Shown here piece by piece: positions 54,697 to 63,932 of a stretch of 64,000 bases of DNA. The DNA comes from Vibrio profundi (GTDB lineage: Bacteria > Pseudomonadota > Gammaproteobacteria > Enterobacterales > Vibrionaceae). Below the pieces are notes generated by a model. The model had not been told where the DNA came from and made no database searches. It worked only from the letters and a program-made list of their open reading frames with translations. Both the position numbers and the translations under genes were made by a program. The DNA lies in assembly GCF_005281835.1 (NCBI RefSeq), contig NZ_RZIS01000002.1, forward strand, positions 434,001 to 498,000, written 5' to 3'. Within the stretch, counting starts at the first letter, position 1; each line of letters begins with the position of its first letter.

Positions 54697-57021
54697 ATGA
54701 ATTTGTCTTCACATATCGCGCTGATTTGTATTGGAGCTGCATTCTCTAGCCAAAGTATGGCCGGAGAATGGGACTACCCATCAGCCAACATCACCGTCAC
54801 CAACCAGCAAGAAGCTTTGTCTTACTTAGATCAAGCGTACTCTGAAGTAGGGAGTTACCGCTTTCGCTATCAAACCGAGTCTAAGCTAGGTACACACTAT
54901 AGCTTTGATGTCTTGGTTGGCGGTGAGTACATGCCTCAACGCACTATGGTCGTGAGTACGAGCCAAGATGGCTCTGTCACGCGTGTCTACAAAAGCCTTG
55001 TCGATACCGTGCTGAGAAATGGAGTTGCCACTGTGGCATCTGAACTTGAAGCCCCTCGTTTGCTAGAAGGAGAACTGCCTCCAAGTTTATCGGCAGGTGA
55101 ACTAGTGTCGGCAGAGGTTAACATTTTTAACCCCGATTTAAGGACCATGCATGGAGAGGCGGCACCAGAATCATTAATGACTGATCTGTCTCAGTATGCG
55201 AACTCCCCGAGTTACATAACAAAGCCTGTCGAGCTTTTGAAATCCGGTGCTAATTACTATTTGTCGAATGAGCATGTGACGCAGGTGGATGCCATCGCAC
55301 TTTATTCGCTTGATGAGCAAACAGGGGAAATCACCAATCGCGATAGTAGTGCTTTTCTGCCTGCAGAAGGCGTTACCACGTTCAGTAGCTTAGAAGAAAT
55401 CAAATCGGTGGAGTGGCAAGATCCATCTTTTGCTCAGTTAATGGCATTTACGCACCTCGACCACTCTGTTCGCTACATCAAAGATTTAGGTTTTTCATTC
55501 TTTGATAGCCCTATTCACTTTGATGGCCGCGGGTTATCTGCAAACAACTCTTCGTATTATCTGGGGCCCAAATTAGCGGTGTTCGGTGTAGGGGGAGGAT
55601 CCCCAGATGCGCTGGATGCGGATGTTGTATTGCATGAACTTGGCCATGGAATCCATTACCACATCGTTAAAGATTGGGCTTACGGCCATACCGGAGCGAT
55701 AGGTGAAGGCCTAGGTGATTATTGGGCAGGAACTTACAGCTATCGAACCCAATATCTAGACGCTAAAACAACGGGACAGGAATTTGAAATAGACACCGTC
55801 TTTAACTGGGATGGCTATTTTGGCACGAAAAAAGGAACGCGCAGTTTATGGAACCAAAGAGCTCGTTATCTCCAGCAATCTGAGTATCGAGCCCACGAAA
55901 GCGTGGCGGGTGAGTTAGGCGATGAGTTGTGGTCCACACCTTTGTTCCAATCTTTAAAAGAAGGGGTTAACCGCTACCAAGGCTCGGCGTTTGAAGAATT
56001 CGATACGATTGTATTGGAATCAATGTATGGGTTAGGTCGTGGCCTAAAAATGCATGATCTTGCGCAGAATATGTTGTTTGTCGCTGAGAAACTGTATCCC
56101 AATAGAGCGTATGCCGACATTTTACGAGAGAAGTTCTCGCTTCATGGATTGTTGGTAGAACCGTTTTCGTTGGAAATAGAGAGTAAGTATCTTCATCCCG
56201 AGCAAGCTGTCTCAGTGAACCTATACCCGACTGGGCGTCAAGCATCGGTGAACGGCCATCTGTCAGTCGATGGAGAGCAGTATCCATTTTCAAACGCTAA
56301 GTTCGACCAATTGGAAGTCGAGATTCAGTTGCCAGAAGGGAAGATATGCGGTCAAGCATTGGAGTTAGAAAGCGATGCTGATTATCAATTTGACCCATCT
56401 TTACAATATCAGCAGTGGGCCAATTCGACCGGAATTGTCTATGGGATCCCGACATTTGAATCTGAGACCAAACAGGTTAATAGCATCCTTCCAGATGCAA
56501 GAACCACTGACCAGAATGAACTCATTGTTGGACTAAAGAGCTTCAATTTTACGGTTGCTGATCGCTCTCTAGTCGTTGGTGACAAGTTCGGTGTGCTTCT
56601 CGATATTGAACACCCTCAGTTATCCGATTTGACCGTTATTCTGACTTCCCCTCGTGGAACAAGAGCAACACTGTTGAGCCACGAGTCTACTAAGCAATCG
56701 GGATTTAATAGCTATTTTACTGTTGCGCATGATGACGCAATGAAAGTGTTTAAAGGTGAATCCGGTTGGGGAACATGGCGACTAGAGATAGCGGATTATA
56801 TTCCTGAAGATTCTGGGCTGCTTAAGCAATGGACGGTCGGCGCTATTGAGCAATACGAATGTGGCGATGCCGCTGCCGAGCCTACTTCTAATTTAGACCA
56901 GTCAACCAGCGAAAGCTCAGGTGGGACGAACTCGCTCCCATCACTACTGATTCTATTCCTGCTGGCCATTCGTCAGCGTGTTTTAACTCGTAAACCTGTA
57001 ATACAACATCCAAGAAGATAA
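54697..57021 (+). CDS. Surface zinc metalloprotease with P domain and GlyGly-CTERM-like tail
   Basis: About 774 residues: signal peptide (ending QSMAG), an N-terminal region of about 300 residues, a gluzincin-type active site HELGHGIHYH (His313, His317) with the third ligand Glu337 in GEGLGDYW as in M36/M4 enzymes, a P domain (about 620-730, DIEHPQLSDLTVILTSPRG), then SSGGTNSLPSLLILFLLAIR followed by basic residues, the layout of a GlyGly-CTERM (rhombosortase) sorting signal. I start at the second ATG, eight bases after AGGG. Expected to go through type II secretion and be held at the surface. Substrate unknown. Confidence 0.85.
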   Translation: MNLSSHIALICIGAAFSSQSMAGEWDYPSANITVTNQQEALSYLDQAYSEVGSYRFRYQTESKLGTHYSFDVLVGGEYMPQRTMVVSTSQDGSVTRVYKSLVDTVLRNGVATVASELEAPRLLEGELPPSLSAGELVSAEVNIFNPDLRTMHGEAAPESLMTDLSQYANSPSYITKPVELLKSGANYYLSNEHVTQVDAIALYSLDEQTGEITNRDSSAFLPAEGVTTFSSLEEIKSVEWQDPSFAQLMAFTHLDHSVRYIKDLGFSFFDSPIHFDGRGLSANNSSYYLGPKLAVFGVGGGSPDALDADVVLHELGHGIHYHIVKDWAYGHTGAIGEGLGDYWAGTYSYRTQYLDAKTTGQEFEIDTVFNWDGYFGTKKGTRSLWNQRARYLQQSEYRAHESVAGELGDELWSTPLFQSLKEGVNRYQGSAFEEFDTIVLESMYGLGRGLKMHDLAQNMLFVAEKLYPNRAYADILREKFSLHGLLVEPFSLEIESKYLHPEQAVSVNLYPTGRQASVNGHLSVDGEQYPFSNAKFDQLEVEIQLPEGKICGQALELESDADYQFDPSLQYQQWANSTGIVYGIPTFESETKQVNSILPDARTTDQNELIVGLKSFNFTVADRSLVVGDKFGVLLDIEHPQLSDLTVILTSPRGTRATLLSHESTKQSGFNSYFTVAHDDAMKVFKGESGWGTWRLEIADYIPEDSGLLKQWTVGAIEQYECGDAAAEPTSNLDQSTSESSGGTNSLPSLLILFLLAIRQRVLTRKPVIQHPRR

Positions 57022-57026
57022 TAACT

Positions 57027-58496
57027 ATGAAACCACAATTAACCGTTTTAGCCATTTCTTTGGCTCTTGCTGGCTGTGGCTCGGACAGTTCCGACACATC
57101 AGCACCTACCTATACCGTTTCTGGCAAGGTTGTCGCTCAGAATGTTGCCTTAGATAGCAGAGTTTGTGTTGATTTGAATGAAAGCTTTTCGTGTGATGCG
57201 GATGAGCCCAATGTTCAAGCCAACTCTGAAGGCGAATTTTCGATAACCAGTACCGACAAGAGTATTTTAAGCCTACCGATCCTTGCTGAAGTAGACACTG
57301 GTGTCTCAGTGAAGAGTATGAGCGGTGTACAGAATTCAGCTGTTTACATTGCCGCGCCTGGTATCTTGAAAACGAGCGGAAATGACATTAATGGGGTGAG
57401 CTCTTTACTTGCTGGTTATATGGCGGATGGCCTAACGATCGCTCAAGCGAACACCAAACTGAAATCGCAATTAGAATCGAAAAACATTACGATTAGCGGC
57501 GACATTCAAGATAACCTTCAGGCGACTGAGTTGGCTGATTTAGAGCAAAATGTGGTGTCTACAATTAAGGTGATCGATGTTACCAATCGAGCTTATATGT
57601 TGGCTCAGGTAAGTGCGACGTTTGATGAAAGTAGTGCTGATTTTACGAATGGTCAGCTAACGGAAAGTGAAATTAATACCTTCTTAGAAGAAGTAGAGGA
57701 AAAAACCAAAGCCGCAACTGCTCTTAATGATACAGGGGTGCAACTCTATTTCACGGATGCGACTGACAGTGAAGATGTGGCTGAATCACCCGCGAGTTTC
57801 CCAGGCCAAGATGCTGAATATGGCTTTGATAAGAGTGATGTAGATGCGAACACTGGAAAAGGTTTTAAGTTCGTAAAACTTGATAATGCAGGTAACGCTC
57901 TAGAGGATTCAGCGGCGGACTGGTCATGCGTACTGGATCAACGAAGCGGGTTGATGTGGGAAGTGAAGAAAAATGATGAGTCTTCCGTCCAGCATAAAGA
58001 CCGTATTTTAGCATTGGAAATCCCAAATGAAGTCACTCCGTTTTCGAAAGACTTGGATATGGCGACGTGTAAAACGAGCGGAGATGAAGTGTGTTCAACG
58101 CAGGATTACATTAATCATATCAATGGATTGAACTTATGTGGTAAGTCAGACTGGCGCTTACCAAGCTTACATGAGCTTTACAATATTATTGATTTTGGTG
58201 AAACAGAGAAGCATGAGAGTGGCGTCGTTTATGGTCTTAGCCATAAGTACTTCCCTCATCAAACGATCGGCAGTGAATACACTGAGTATGGAACGGTATG
58301 GAGCAAAGCCATTAACTTCAATAATTACTCTCCTTACATAACTGAAGGGGCGGTGTACTACAACCAACTAGGTATGCTTGGCTCTAACCGAGGCACCATT
58401 GGCAATATTGAAATTTATACGGATGCAGTTGATGCCGCAAGTTATGACGATTCGTACCAGTTCCCAGCTCGCTTAGTTTCACTACAAGGTCAATAA
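57027..58496 (+). CDS. DUF1566 lipoprotein
   Basis: 489 residues: lipobox LALAGCGS near 13-20, so anchored in the envelope. An N-terminal Ig-like/carboxypeptidase-regulatory-like stretch (TYTVSGKVVAQNVALDS), a helical middle, then the DUF1566 domain (about 290-485: LDQRSGLMWEVKKND, CGKSDWRLPSLHELYNIIDF, TVWSKA, FPARLVSLQGQ). It starts 5 bp after the metalloprotease stop. DUF1566 domains are found in surface proteins such as Legionella Lcl; ligand unknown here. In this operon it could hold or present a substrate protein; that is inference. Confidence 0.85.
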   Translation: MKPQLTVLAISLALAGCGSDSSDTSAPTYTVSGKVVAQNVALDSRVCVDLNESFSCDADEPNVQANSEGEFSITSTDKSILSLPILAEVDTGVSVKSMSGVQNSAVYIAAPGILKTSGNDINGVSSLLAGYMADGLTIAQANTKLKSQLESKNITISGDIQDNLQATELADLEQNVVSTIKVIDVTNRAYMLAQVSATFDESSADFTNGQLTESEINTFLEEVEEKTKAATALNDTGVQLYFTDATDSEDVAESPASFPGQDAEYGFDKSDVDANTGKGFKFVKLDNAGNALEDSAADWSCVLDQRSGLMWEVKKNDESSVQHKDRILALEIPNEVTPFSKDLDMATCKTSGDEVCSTQDYINHINGLNLCGKSDWRLPSLHELYNIIDFGETEKHESGVVYGLSHKYFPHQTIGSEYTEYGTVWSKAINFNNYSPYITEGAVYYNQLGMLGSNRGTIGNIEIYTDAVDAASYDDSYQFPARLVSLQGQ

Positions 58497-58498
58497 TC

Positions 58499-59071
58499 AT
58501 GAAAAAGCTAATATCAGCAACTCTACTTACGTTGTTATCTACTGCTGTCTTCGCTCAAGAATGCAGTGTAGATATTTCTAAAACGGCATCGAATACTCGC
58601 TATTTCGCTCATGATAATGGAACGGTTACCGATATGCTTACGGGACTAACGTGGATGCGTTGTCAGGTCGGTAAGACATGGAATACGTCTTCGAAGACAT
58701 GTACTGGAGAAGCAGACCGATACTTTTGGCAAAGTGCCTTGACGATGATTGATTCTGTTAATGATGTTGATGGTAACCATGAACTGCATCAGTTTGCGGG
58801 TGTAGAGCGTTGGAGAATGCCAAATATTAAAGAGCTAGCATCACTAAAAGAAGTTGCTTGTTACGCTCCCGCTCTGAGCTCGAAGGCATTCGGTGATACG
58901 TTCAATTTTGAACAAGGGGATTATAAGGCCTACTTATGGTCGAGCACATCAGCAGGTGATGGAAGTAATGTAATGGTATTCGACACTATTAATGCTGAAG
59001 TGTATCAGTACAACGCTGCACAATATGATTTTAGTGTGCTGCTCGTTGCTGAACCGAATACCACACCATAG
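58499..59071 (+). CDS. Small secreted DUF1566 protein
   Basis: 190 residues: signal peptide (ISATLLTLLSTAVFA) without a lipobox, then a DUF1566 domain (DMLTGLTWMRCQVGKTWN, WRMPNIKELASLKEV, AYLWSSTSAG). It has cysteine pairs in the mature part, including C-x(8)-TSSKTC. Two bases separate it from the preceding DUF1566 lipoprotein gene, of which it is a small paralogue (shared GLxW, WRxPxxxEL and LWSS/VWSK). Last gene of the Fur-boxed operon, ended by a strong terminator. Confidence 0.83.
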   Translation: MKKLISATLLTLLSTAVFAQECSVDISKTASNTRYFAHDNGTVTDMLTGLTWMRCQVGKTWNTSSKTCTGEADRYFWQSALTMIDSVNDVDGNHELHQFAGVERWRMPNIKELASLKEVACYAPALSSKAFGDTFNFEQGDYKAYLWSSTSAGDGSNVMVFDTINAEVYQYNAAQYDFSVLLVAEPNTTP

Positions 59072-59087
59072 CTAAGGTAATTCGCAT

Positions 59088-59120
59088 AAAAAAGGCCGCG
59101 GATATATTCCGCGGCCTTTT
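59088..59120. terminator. Bidirectional terminator between the DUF1566 operon and the chemoreceptor
   Basis: AAAAGGCCGCGG-ATATATT-CCGCGGCCTTTT. Confidence 0.85.
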
Positions 59121-59162
59121 AGTTTTCAGAACTAATTTGAAAGCTCAAATCTGATCGTCACA

Positions 59163-60806
59163 TTAAACCTTAAAGTAGTTTAACTGCTGTTTTTGACGTT
59201 CCGCTAGGTCCGAAAGCTCGTGGCTAGCGGCGGCTGCTTGAGTAATGCCGGTAACGTTTTGGCTCACTAATTCATAAATGTTGGTAATGTTGCGATTAAT
59301 GTCTGACGTTACTTGGCTTTGTTCTTCCGCCGCGGATGCAACTTGAGTGTTTATCTCTGTCATATCGTTCATTGAATTTGCAATGCCAGACAGTGCTTCG
59401 TTCACTTCGTTAGCCAGTTGCTGATTTTGGTGCAGCATTTCTAAAGAATTGCTCATGCTTTCATTTGCCGTACCAGACTGGGTTTGTAAGCCTTCGATGA
59501 TCGCTTGAATTTCTTTGGTCGAATCTTGAGTGCGTGCTGCTAGCATACGAACTTCATCGGCAACGACTGCGAAGCCTCGGCCGCTTTCACCGGCACGTGC
59601 TGCTTCAATTGCGGCATTGAGAGCAAGAAGATTGGTTTGCTCTGAAATGCTTTGAATCACTTCGATGACATTACCAATCTTCTCAGACTGCTGTTTTAGA
59701 TTGCCAACCACATGAGCAGCGTCGCTCAGTTGAACCGCCATCTTTTCATTTGCTTGGTTGCTTTGAGTGAATAGCTCTAGGCTGCGAGCTGTCATTGAAT
59801 CGGCTTGTTTAGACGCGGTATCTGCGCTCACTGCATTCTCGTTGACGTGTGTAGCGGTACTTTCTAGCTGGTTCACCGCCGAAGCCACTTGCTCGACTTC
59901 TTGTTTCTCTTGATCTGAGTTGACGCTCGATTGAGTCATGACCGCTGCAAGCTCAGTGGATGCAGATGCCACTTCAACACTGATTCGCATTAAAGATTCT
60001 ACGGTTTCACGCAGTTGGGAAACTGTGCTGTTTATGTCTTGAGCCAGCTCTGATACTTCATTTTTACCGTCTTCATCCGCTTTAACGAGCAGGTTACCTT
60101 TCGCAACTTCACGCATCGTTTGCTGTAAGTTACGAATCGGTTTAACGATCACTCCAGCCAGCAACCAGCTGCTCAGTAGCGCAATAGAAAGAACGATCAG
60201 TAAACCAATGGTCGCTGAAGACAGTGTCGAGCTGTGTTTCTGGCCGTTGACTTCAACATTATCGATCGCGATGCGGTTAAGCTCTTTCGACAGGTTGTTG
60301 ATGGCTTTTACCATTTCATTACCTGCATTGCGGTACTGGGCAGAAGCGGCTTGATACTGGGATTCAAAATCAGGAGCAGGGTACTGCTCGTGGTGTTTAA
60401 TGTTGAGTAGAGGCAGCATGGTGTTACGTGAGAAATCCACATAATGATTCATGGCTCTGCGCATTGCTTGAACTTCGTCTTGCATGCCAGGGACCGTATC
60501 GATCGAGTTGAGCAATCGAATATTGTCAGTCTGTTTTTGCGACAGAGTCTGCACTAAAGTTTTTACATCGTCTGGGTTGAATAGGCTATAAATCGCTTTG
60601 ATACGCATACCGTAGCTGTTATCTACGATTTCACTGAGTTCTTCTTTATGGAGGATCAAGTCTTCAGTTGCGACTGACACCTCTTCGAACGCGTGCTCTA
60701 AATTTTCTCCCCCAACGGTTACACCGCCGACAAGGAGAATAACGGAAAATAGTACAGGCACTAGAATCTGTACTTTAATAGACAAGCCACTGAGTAGTTG
60801 GCGCAT
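59163..60806 (-). CDS. Methyl-accepting chemotaxis protein with Fur-like box
   Basis: 547 residues: membrane helix about 10-32, a helical periplasmic sensor (about 33-200, four-helix-bundle size), second membrane helix about 200-222, HAMP ([17 protein letters not shown]), and MCP signalling domain with the conserved tip [20 protein letters not shown]. Ends NYFKV. A sequence matching the Fur consensus at 16 of 19 positions lies 31 bp before its ATG, so it may be made in low iron together with the neighbouring peptidase/TonB operon. Ligand unknown. Confidence 0.9.
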   Translation of the reverse strand: MRQLLSGLSIKVQILVPVLFSVILLVGGVTVGGENLEHAFEEVSVATEDLILHKEELSEIVDNSYGMRIKAIYSLFNPDDVKTLVQTLSQKQTDNIRLLNSIDTVPGMQDEVQAMRRAMNHYVDFSRNTMLPLLNIKHHEQYPAPDFESQYQAASAQYRNAGNEMVKAINNLSKELNRIAIDNVEVNGQKHSSTLSSATIGLLIVLSIALLSSWLLAGVIVKPIRNLQQTMREVAKGNLLVKADEDGKNEVSELAQDINSTVSQLRETVESLMRISVEVASASTELAAVMTQSSVNSDQEKQEVEQVASAVNQLESTATHVNENAVSADTASKQADSMTARSLELFTQSNQANEKMAVQLSDAAHVVGNLKQQSEKIGNVIEVIQSISEQTNLLALNAAIEAARAGESGRGFAVVADEVRMLAARTQDSTKEIQAIIEGLQTQSGTANESMSNSLEMLHQNQQLANEVNEALSGIANSMNDMTEINTQVASAAEEQSQVTSDINRNITNIYELVSQNVTGITQAAAASHELSDLAERQKQQLNYFKV

Positions 60807-60836
60807 GTGAAACCCTCTTATGTAACGTCGATAAAT

Positions 60837-60855
60837 GAGAATGATTATTATTATT
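60837..60855 (-). promoter_or_regulatory. Fur-like box before the chemoreceptor gene
   Basis: Minus strand AATAATAATAATCATTCTC compared with GATAATGATAATCATTATC has 16 of 19 matches; it lies in the promoter-proximal position 31 bp before the start codon. The AT-rich setting calls for caution. Confidence 0.6.
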
Positions 60856-60912
60856 GTGTAAATTTTTAATTTATCATTCTATCGATAATATTCTATAAAT
60901 CAATTAGTAAGC

Positions 60913-60929
60913 CATTACATTTTGTAATG
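60913..60929. repeat. Perfect inverted repeat CATTACA-TTT-TGTAATG
   Basis: Seven-base arms with a 3-nt centre, in the gap between the chemoreceptor and pstS. Possible operator or small hairpin. Confidence 0.4.
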
Positions 60930-60951
60930 TTAAAATTAGAAAAACTTAGAA

Positions 60952-60965
60952 AGTAAACGTTTACT
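60952..60965. promoter_or_regulatory. LacI-family-like operator AGTAAACGTTTACT
   Basis: Perfect 14-bp palindrome centred on CG, the shape used by LacI/GalR/PurR-type repressors. No such repressor is encoded in the window. It lies about 150 bp upstream of the chemoreceptor and 200 bp upstream of pstS. Confidence 0.4.
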
Positions 60966-61055
60966 ATTCTGTAAAGTTGCAAGGATGTTATCACTTATAA
61001 GGTGGGAGCCCAATGAACACTGATAATTGGGTCAGTAGCAAGGTGTAAAGTTTAT

Positions 61056-61136
61056 CTGTCACATAGGCTTCAATTAAGTGAAACACAACTGTCATATTCG
61101 GATTTTAAAGTGGGCACCGTTCAAGTGAAACACAAC
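61056..61136 (+). promoter_or_regulatory. pstS upstream region: Pho-box halves and a 14-bp direct repeat
   Basis: CTGTCAC at 61056 and CTGTCAT at 61089 each match one half of the PhoB box; second halves are poor. AAGTGAAACACAAC occurs twice (61076-61089 and 61123-61136), 47 bp apart. The AAGGA ribosome site of pstS follows. Confidence 0.5.
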
Positions 61137-61164
61137 GGCAATAAGGCCACTTAAGGAAATTGTG

Positions 61165-61986
61165 ATGAAAAAGACAGTAATCGGTGCAATCGCTCTATTA
61201 GGTGCACTAACAGTGACTCCAGCTTCAGCTAAAGAAACTATTTCAGCAGTTGGTTCTAGCAGCGTAACTCCACTGATGGAAGTTTTCTCTGAAACATACA
61301 TGAAAACAAACTCGAACGTATTTATCGAAGTTCAAGGCCCAGGTTCTTCTGCAGGTGTTAAAGCTGCTAAGAACGGAAGCGCTGACTTAGGTATGTCTTC
61401 TCGTAACCTTAAAGATTCTGAGAAAGAGTCAACGTTAGTAGAAGAAGTGGTTGCTCGTGACGGTATCGCTGTCGTAGTAAACCCTAAGAACGGCCTAAAA
61501 GGTCTTACAGCTGAGCAAGTAACAGCTATCTATAAAGGTGAAGTAACAAACTGGAAAGACGTTGGCGGTGCAGACAAGCCAATCGTAGCTATCACACGTG
61601 ATACAGCTTCTGGTACTCGTGGTGCATTTGAAGACATCATGAAACTTAAAATGAAAATCTCTGGCAAGAAAGTATCTGCAATCTCTCAGCGCGCTCAAGT
61701 TGCTAACGGTAACGGTGCACTAAAAACTATGGTTGCTTCAAACCCTTACGCAATCGGCTATATCTCTCTAGGTACAGTTGACGGTTCTGTAAGCGCGCTT
61801 GACATCAACGGTACTCCAGCTTCTGTAGACAACGTTAAGAACGGTTCATACCAAGTAGCTCGTCCTTTCCTAGTACTTTACAAAGAAGGCAAGCCATCTA
61901 CTGAGACTCAAAAATTCCTAGACTGGATGCTAACTGACGAAGCTCAAAAGCTTGTTGAGAAAAAAGGTTACATCTCAGTTAACTAA
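61165..61986 (+). CDS. pstS: Phosphate-binding protein PstS
   Basis: About 273 residues: signal peptide (TVIGAIALLGALTVTPASA), then a phosphate-binding protein: ISAVGSSSVTPLMEVFSETY, the phosphate-contact segment VQGPGSSAGVKAAKNGSADLG, and TRDTASGTRGAFEDI. Start at the ATG after a GTG, with AAGGA upstream. Delivers periplasmic phosphate to PstCA. A hairpin between pstS and pstC probably raises PstS output relative to the permease. PhoB control is expected. Confidence 0.95.
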   Translation: MKKTVIGAIALLGALTVTPASAKETISAVGSSSVTPLMEVFSETYMKTNSNVFIEVQGPGSSAGVKAAKNGSADLGMSSRNLKDSEKESTLVEEVVARDGIAVVVNPKNGLKGLTAEQVTAIYKGEVTNWKDVGGADKPIVAITRDTASGTRGAFEDIMKLKMKISGKKVSAISQRAQVANGNGALKTMVASNPYAIGYISLGTVDGSVSALDINGTPASVDNVKNGSYQVARPFLVLYKEGKPSTETQKFLDWMLTDEAQKLVEKKGYISVN

Positions 61987-62008
61987 TCTAGAAAGACTTC
62001 TAAATATT

Positions 62009-62039
62009 GCTCAGCCCACCATTTGGGGCTGAGCCTTTT
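62009..62039 (+). terminator. Intercistronic hairpin between pstS and pstC
   Basis: GCTCAGCCC/GGGCTGAGC with TTTT; partial terminator placed to give more binding protein than permease. Confidence 0.75.
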
Positions 62040-62106
62040 CTATCCCATTTTGAACGGTTGTGACTCAGTTTGATGTATTCGCAGCTCGACATTTGAGACT
62101 TAAAAT

Positions 62107-63036
62107 ATGACCATCGCAACGAATAGTGAAAAGCTTACTAATAGCAACACGTCATCGCTTAAGCGCGGCCTACGTGCTAAGAAACGTGTTGACTGGAAAG
62201 AACGTATCTTTCACGGCTTGTTTTTAACCAGTGCTGTAATTGGCATTGTTTCGTTAGCCGTTATTGCTTACTTCATTGTTAAAGAAAGTATTCCTGCCTT
62301 CCAAGAAGCTGGCGTTTCAGGAATTGTCCTTGGCCAAAACTGGTTACCACCTGCGCTTTACGGTGTTGCAACTATGATTGTTGCTTCTGTGGTTTCAACC
62401 CTAGGGGCAGTGGTTGTAGGTGTACCTGTAGGTGTACTTACAGCAATCTTTATTGCGGAAATCGCGCCTAAGCGTTTAGCCGATATTATTCGTCCAGCTG
62501 TTGAGTTGCTGGCGGGTATTCCTTCGGTGGTTTATGGCTTCTTTGGTTTGGTAATTATCGTTCCATTGATTCAGAACGTGTTCCAAGTTCCTGCTGGTAA
62601 CACGATTCTAGCCGGTATTATTGTACTGGGTGTGATGATCTTACCGACAGTAATTACTGTTTCGGAAACCTCGATTCGTGCTGTGCCAAGAACGTACAAA
62701 GAAGGCTCTTTGGCGTTGGGCGCATCAAAAATCTTTACCATTTTCAAATTGTTAGTGCCTGCGGCTCGTTCTGGAATCATGACTGGTGTGATTCTAGGTA
62801 TCGGCCGAGCGTTAGGTGAAACCATGGCGATCATCATGGTGATGGGTAACGCGCCTGCGATGCCAGAAGGCATCTTAGATTCTGCTCGTACTCTAACGGC
62901 AAACATTGCGATTGAAATGTCTTACGCAAGTGGCATTCACGCAAACGCACTATACGCGACAGGTGTTGTACTGCTGGTCTTCATCATGTCTTTAAATGCA
63001 ATCCTTCTATACCTAAACCGTGAGAAGGCGAGGTAA
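62107..63036 (+). CDS. pstC: Phosphate ABC permease PstC
   Basis: 309 residues, six membrane helices after a cytoplasmic N-terminal tail of about 35 residues. Motifs: ELLAGIPSVVYGFFGLVII and the EAA-type loop YKEGSLALGASKIFTIFKLL that meets PstB. Ends in TAATG, overlapping the pstA start by one base. Confidence 0.95.
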   Translation: MTIATNSEKLTNSNTSSLKRGLRAKKRVDWKERIFHGLFLTSAVIGIVSLAVIAYFIVKESIPAFQEAGVSGIVLGQNWLPPALYGVATMIVASVVSTLGAVVVGVPVGVLTAIFIAEIAPKRLADIIRPAVELLAGIPSVVYGFFGLVIIVPLIQNVFQVPAGNTILAGIIVLGVMILPTVITVSETSIRAVPRTYKEGSLALGASKIFTIFKLLVPAARSGIMTGVILGIGRALGETMAIIMVMGNAPAMPEGILDSARTLTANIAIEMSYASGIHANALYATGVVLLVFIMSLNAILLYLNREKAR

Positions 63037-63932
63037 TGACTATGTCTAATGTCACTAAAGCGACTCAGCTTGATACAGTAAAACTTAAGAAAGCGCGTCA
63101 AAGACAAGATAATATTTTAAGCGCTTTTATCTGGGCAGCAGCAGCCTTAACGGTTGGCTTTCTGTTCTGGATTATGTGGTACATCCTTTCTAACGGCTTA
63201 CAGCACGTAGATTGGAAATTCATTACCGATGACTACACTCGTACCGGTGATGAACACGGCATCTTCCCAATGATCGTTTCAACGGTTTATATGGTGATTG
63301 CATCGATAGCGGTTGCCGCACCGCTTGGGATCATGACCGCGATTTATCTTACTGAATACGCCAAAGTTGGCAGTAAGTTAGTGAAAGTCATTCGATTCTG
63401 TACTGAATCATTGGCAGGTATTCCATCGATCATTTTTGGTCTGTTTGGTATGACTTTCTTCGTGGCTATCTTAGGCTTAGGCTTCTCGATTTTATCGGGT
63501 GCACTAACGCTGAGTATCCTGATTCTGCCTGTTATTATTCGTACAACAGAAGAAGCGTTGATGGCGGTATCACAAACTTACCGTGAAGGTTCGTACGGCC
63601 TTGGCGCTTCAAAAATTTACACTATCTGGCGCTTAATTCTACCAAGTGCAATGCCAGGTATCTTAACGTCGGTCATTCTAAGTATTGGTCGTGTAATCGG
63701 TGAATCAGCACCTGTTTTCTTAACAGCAGGTATGGTAGCGCGAATCCCAGACTCTTTGATGGATTCTGGTCGAACGCTAACGGTTCACTTATATAAGCTG
63801 ACAACTGAGCTATTCACAATTGAAGAGTGGAACCAAGCTTACGGAACAGCAACAGTACTGATTGTGCTTGTACTGGCTATCAACACTATCACTAAGCTGA
63901 TAGCAAGCCGCTTTAATACTGCTACTTACTAG
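63036..63932 (+). CDS. pstA: Phosphate ABC permease PstA
   Basis: 298 residues, six membrane helices; SLAGIPSIIFGLFGMTFFVA and the EAA loop YREGSYGLGASKIYTIWRLI. Second permease of the PstSCAB transporter. The window stops 68 bp after its stop codon, where pstB would be expected; no coding start for it is visible within the remaining bases. Confidence 0.95.
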   Translation: MTMSNVTKATQLDTVKLKKARQRQDNILSAFIWAAAALTVGFLFWIMWYILSNGLQHVDWKFITDDYTRTGDEHGIFPMIVSTVYMVIASIAVAAPLGIMTAIYLTEYAKVGSKLVKVIRFCTESLAGIPSIIFGLFGMTFFVAILGLGFSILSGALTLSILILPVIIRTTEEALMAVSQTYREGSYGLGASKIYTIWRLILPSAMPGILTSVILSIGRVIGESAPVFLTAGMVARIPDSLMDSGRTLTVHLYKLTTELFTIEEWNQAYGTATVLIVLVLAINTITKLIASRFNTATY

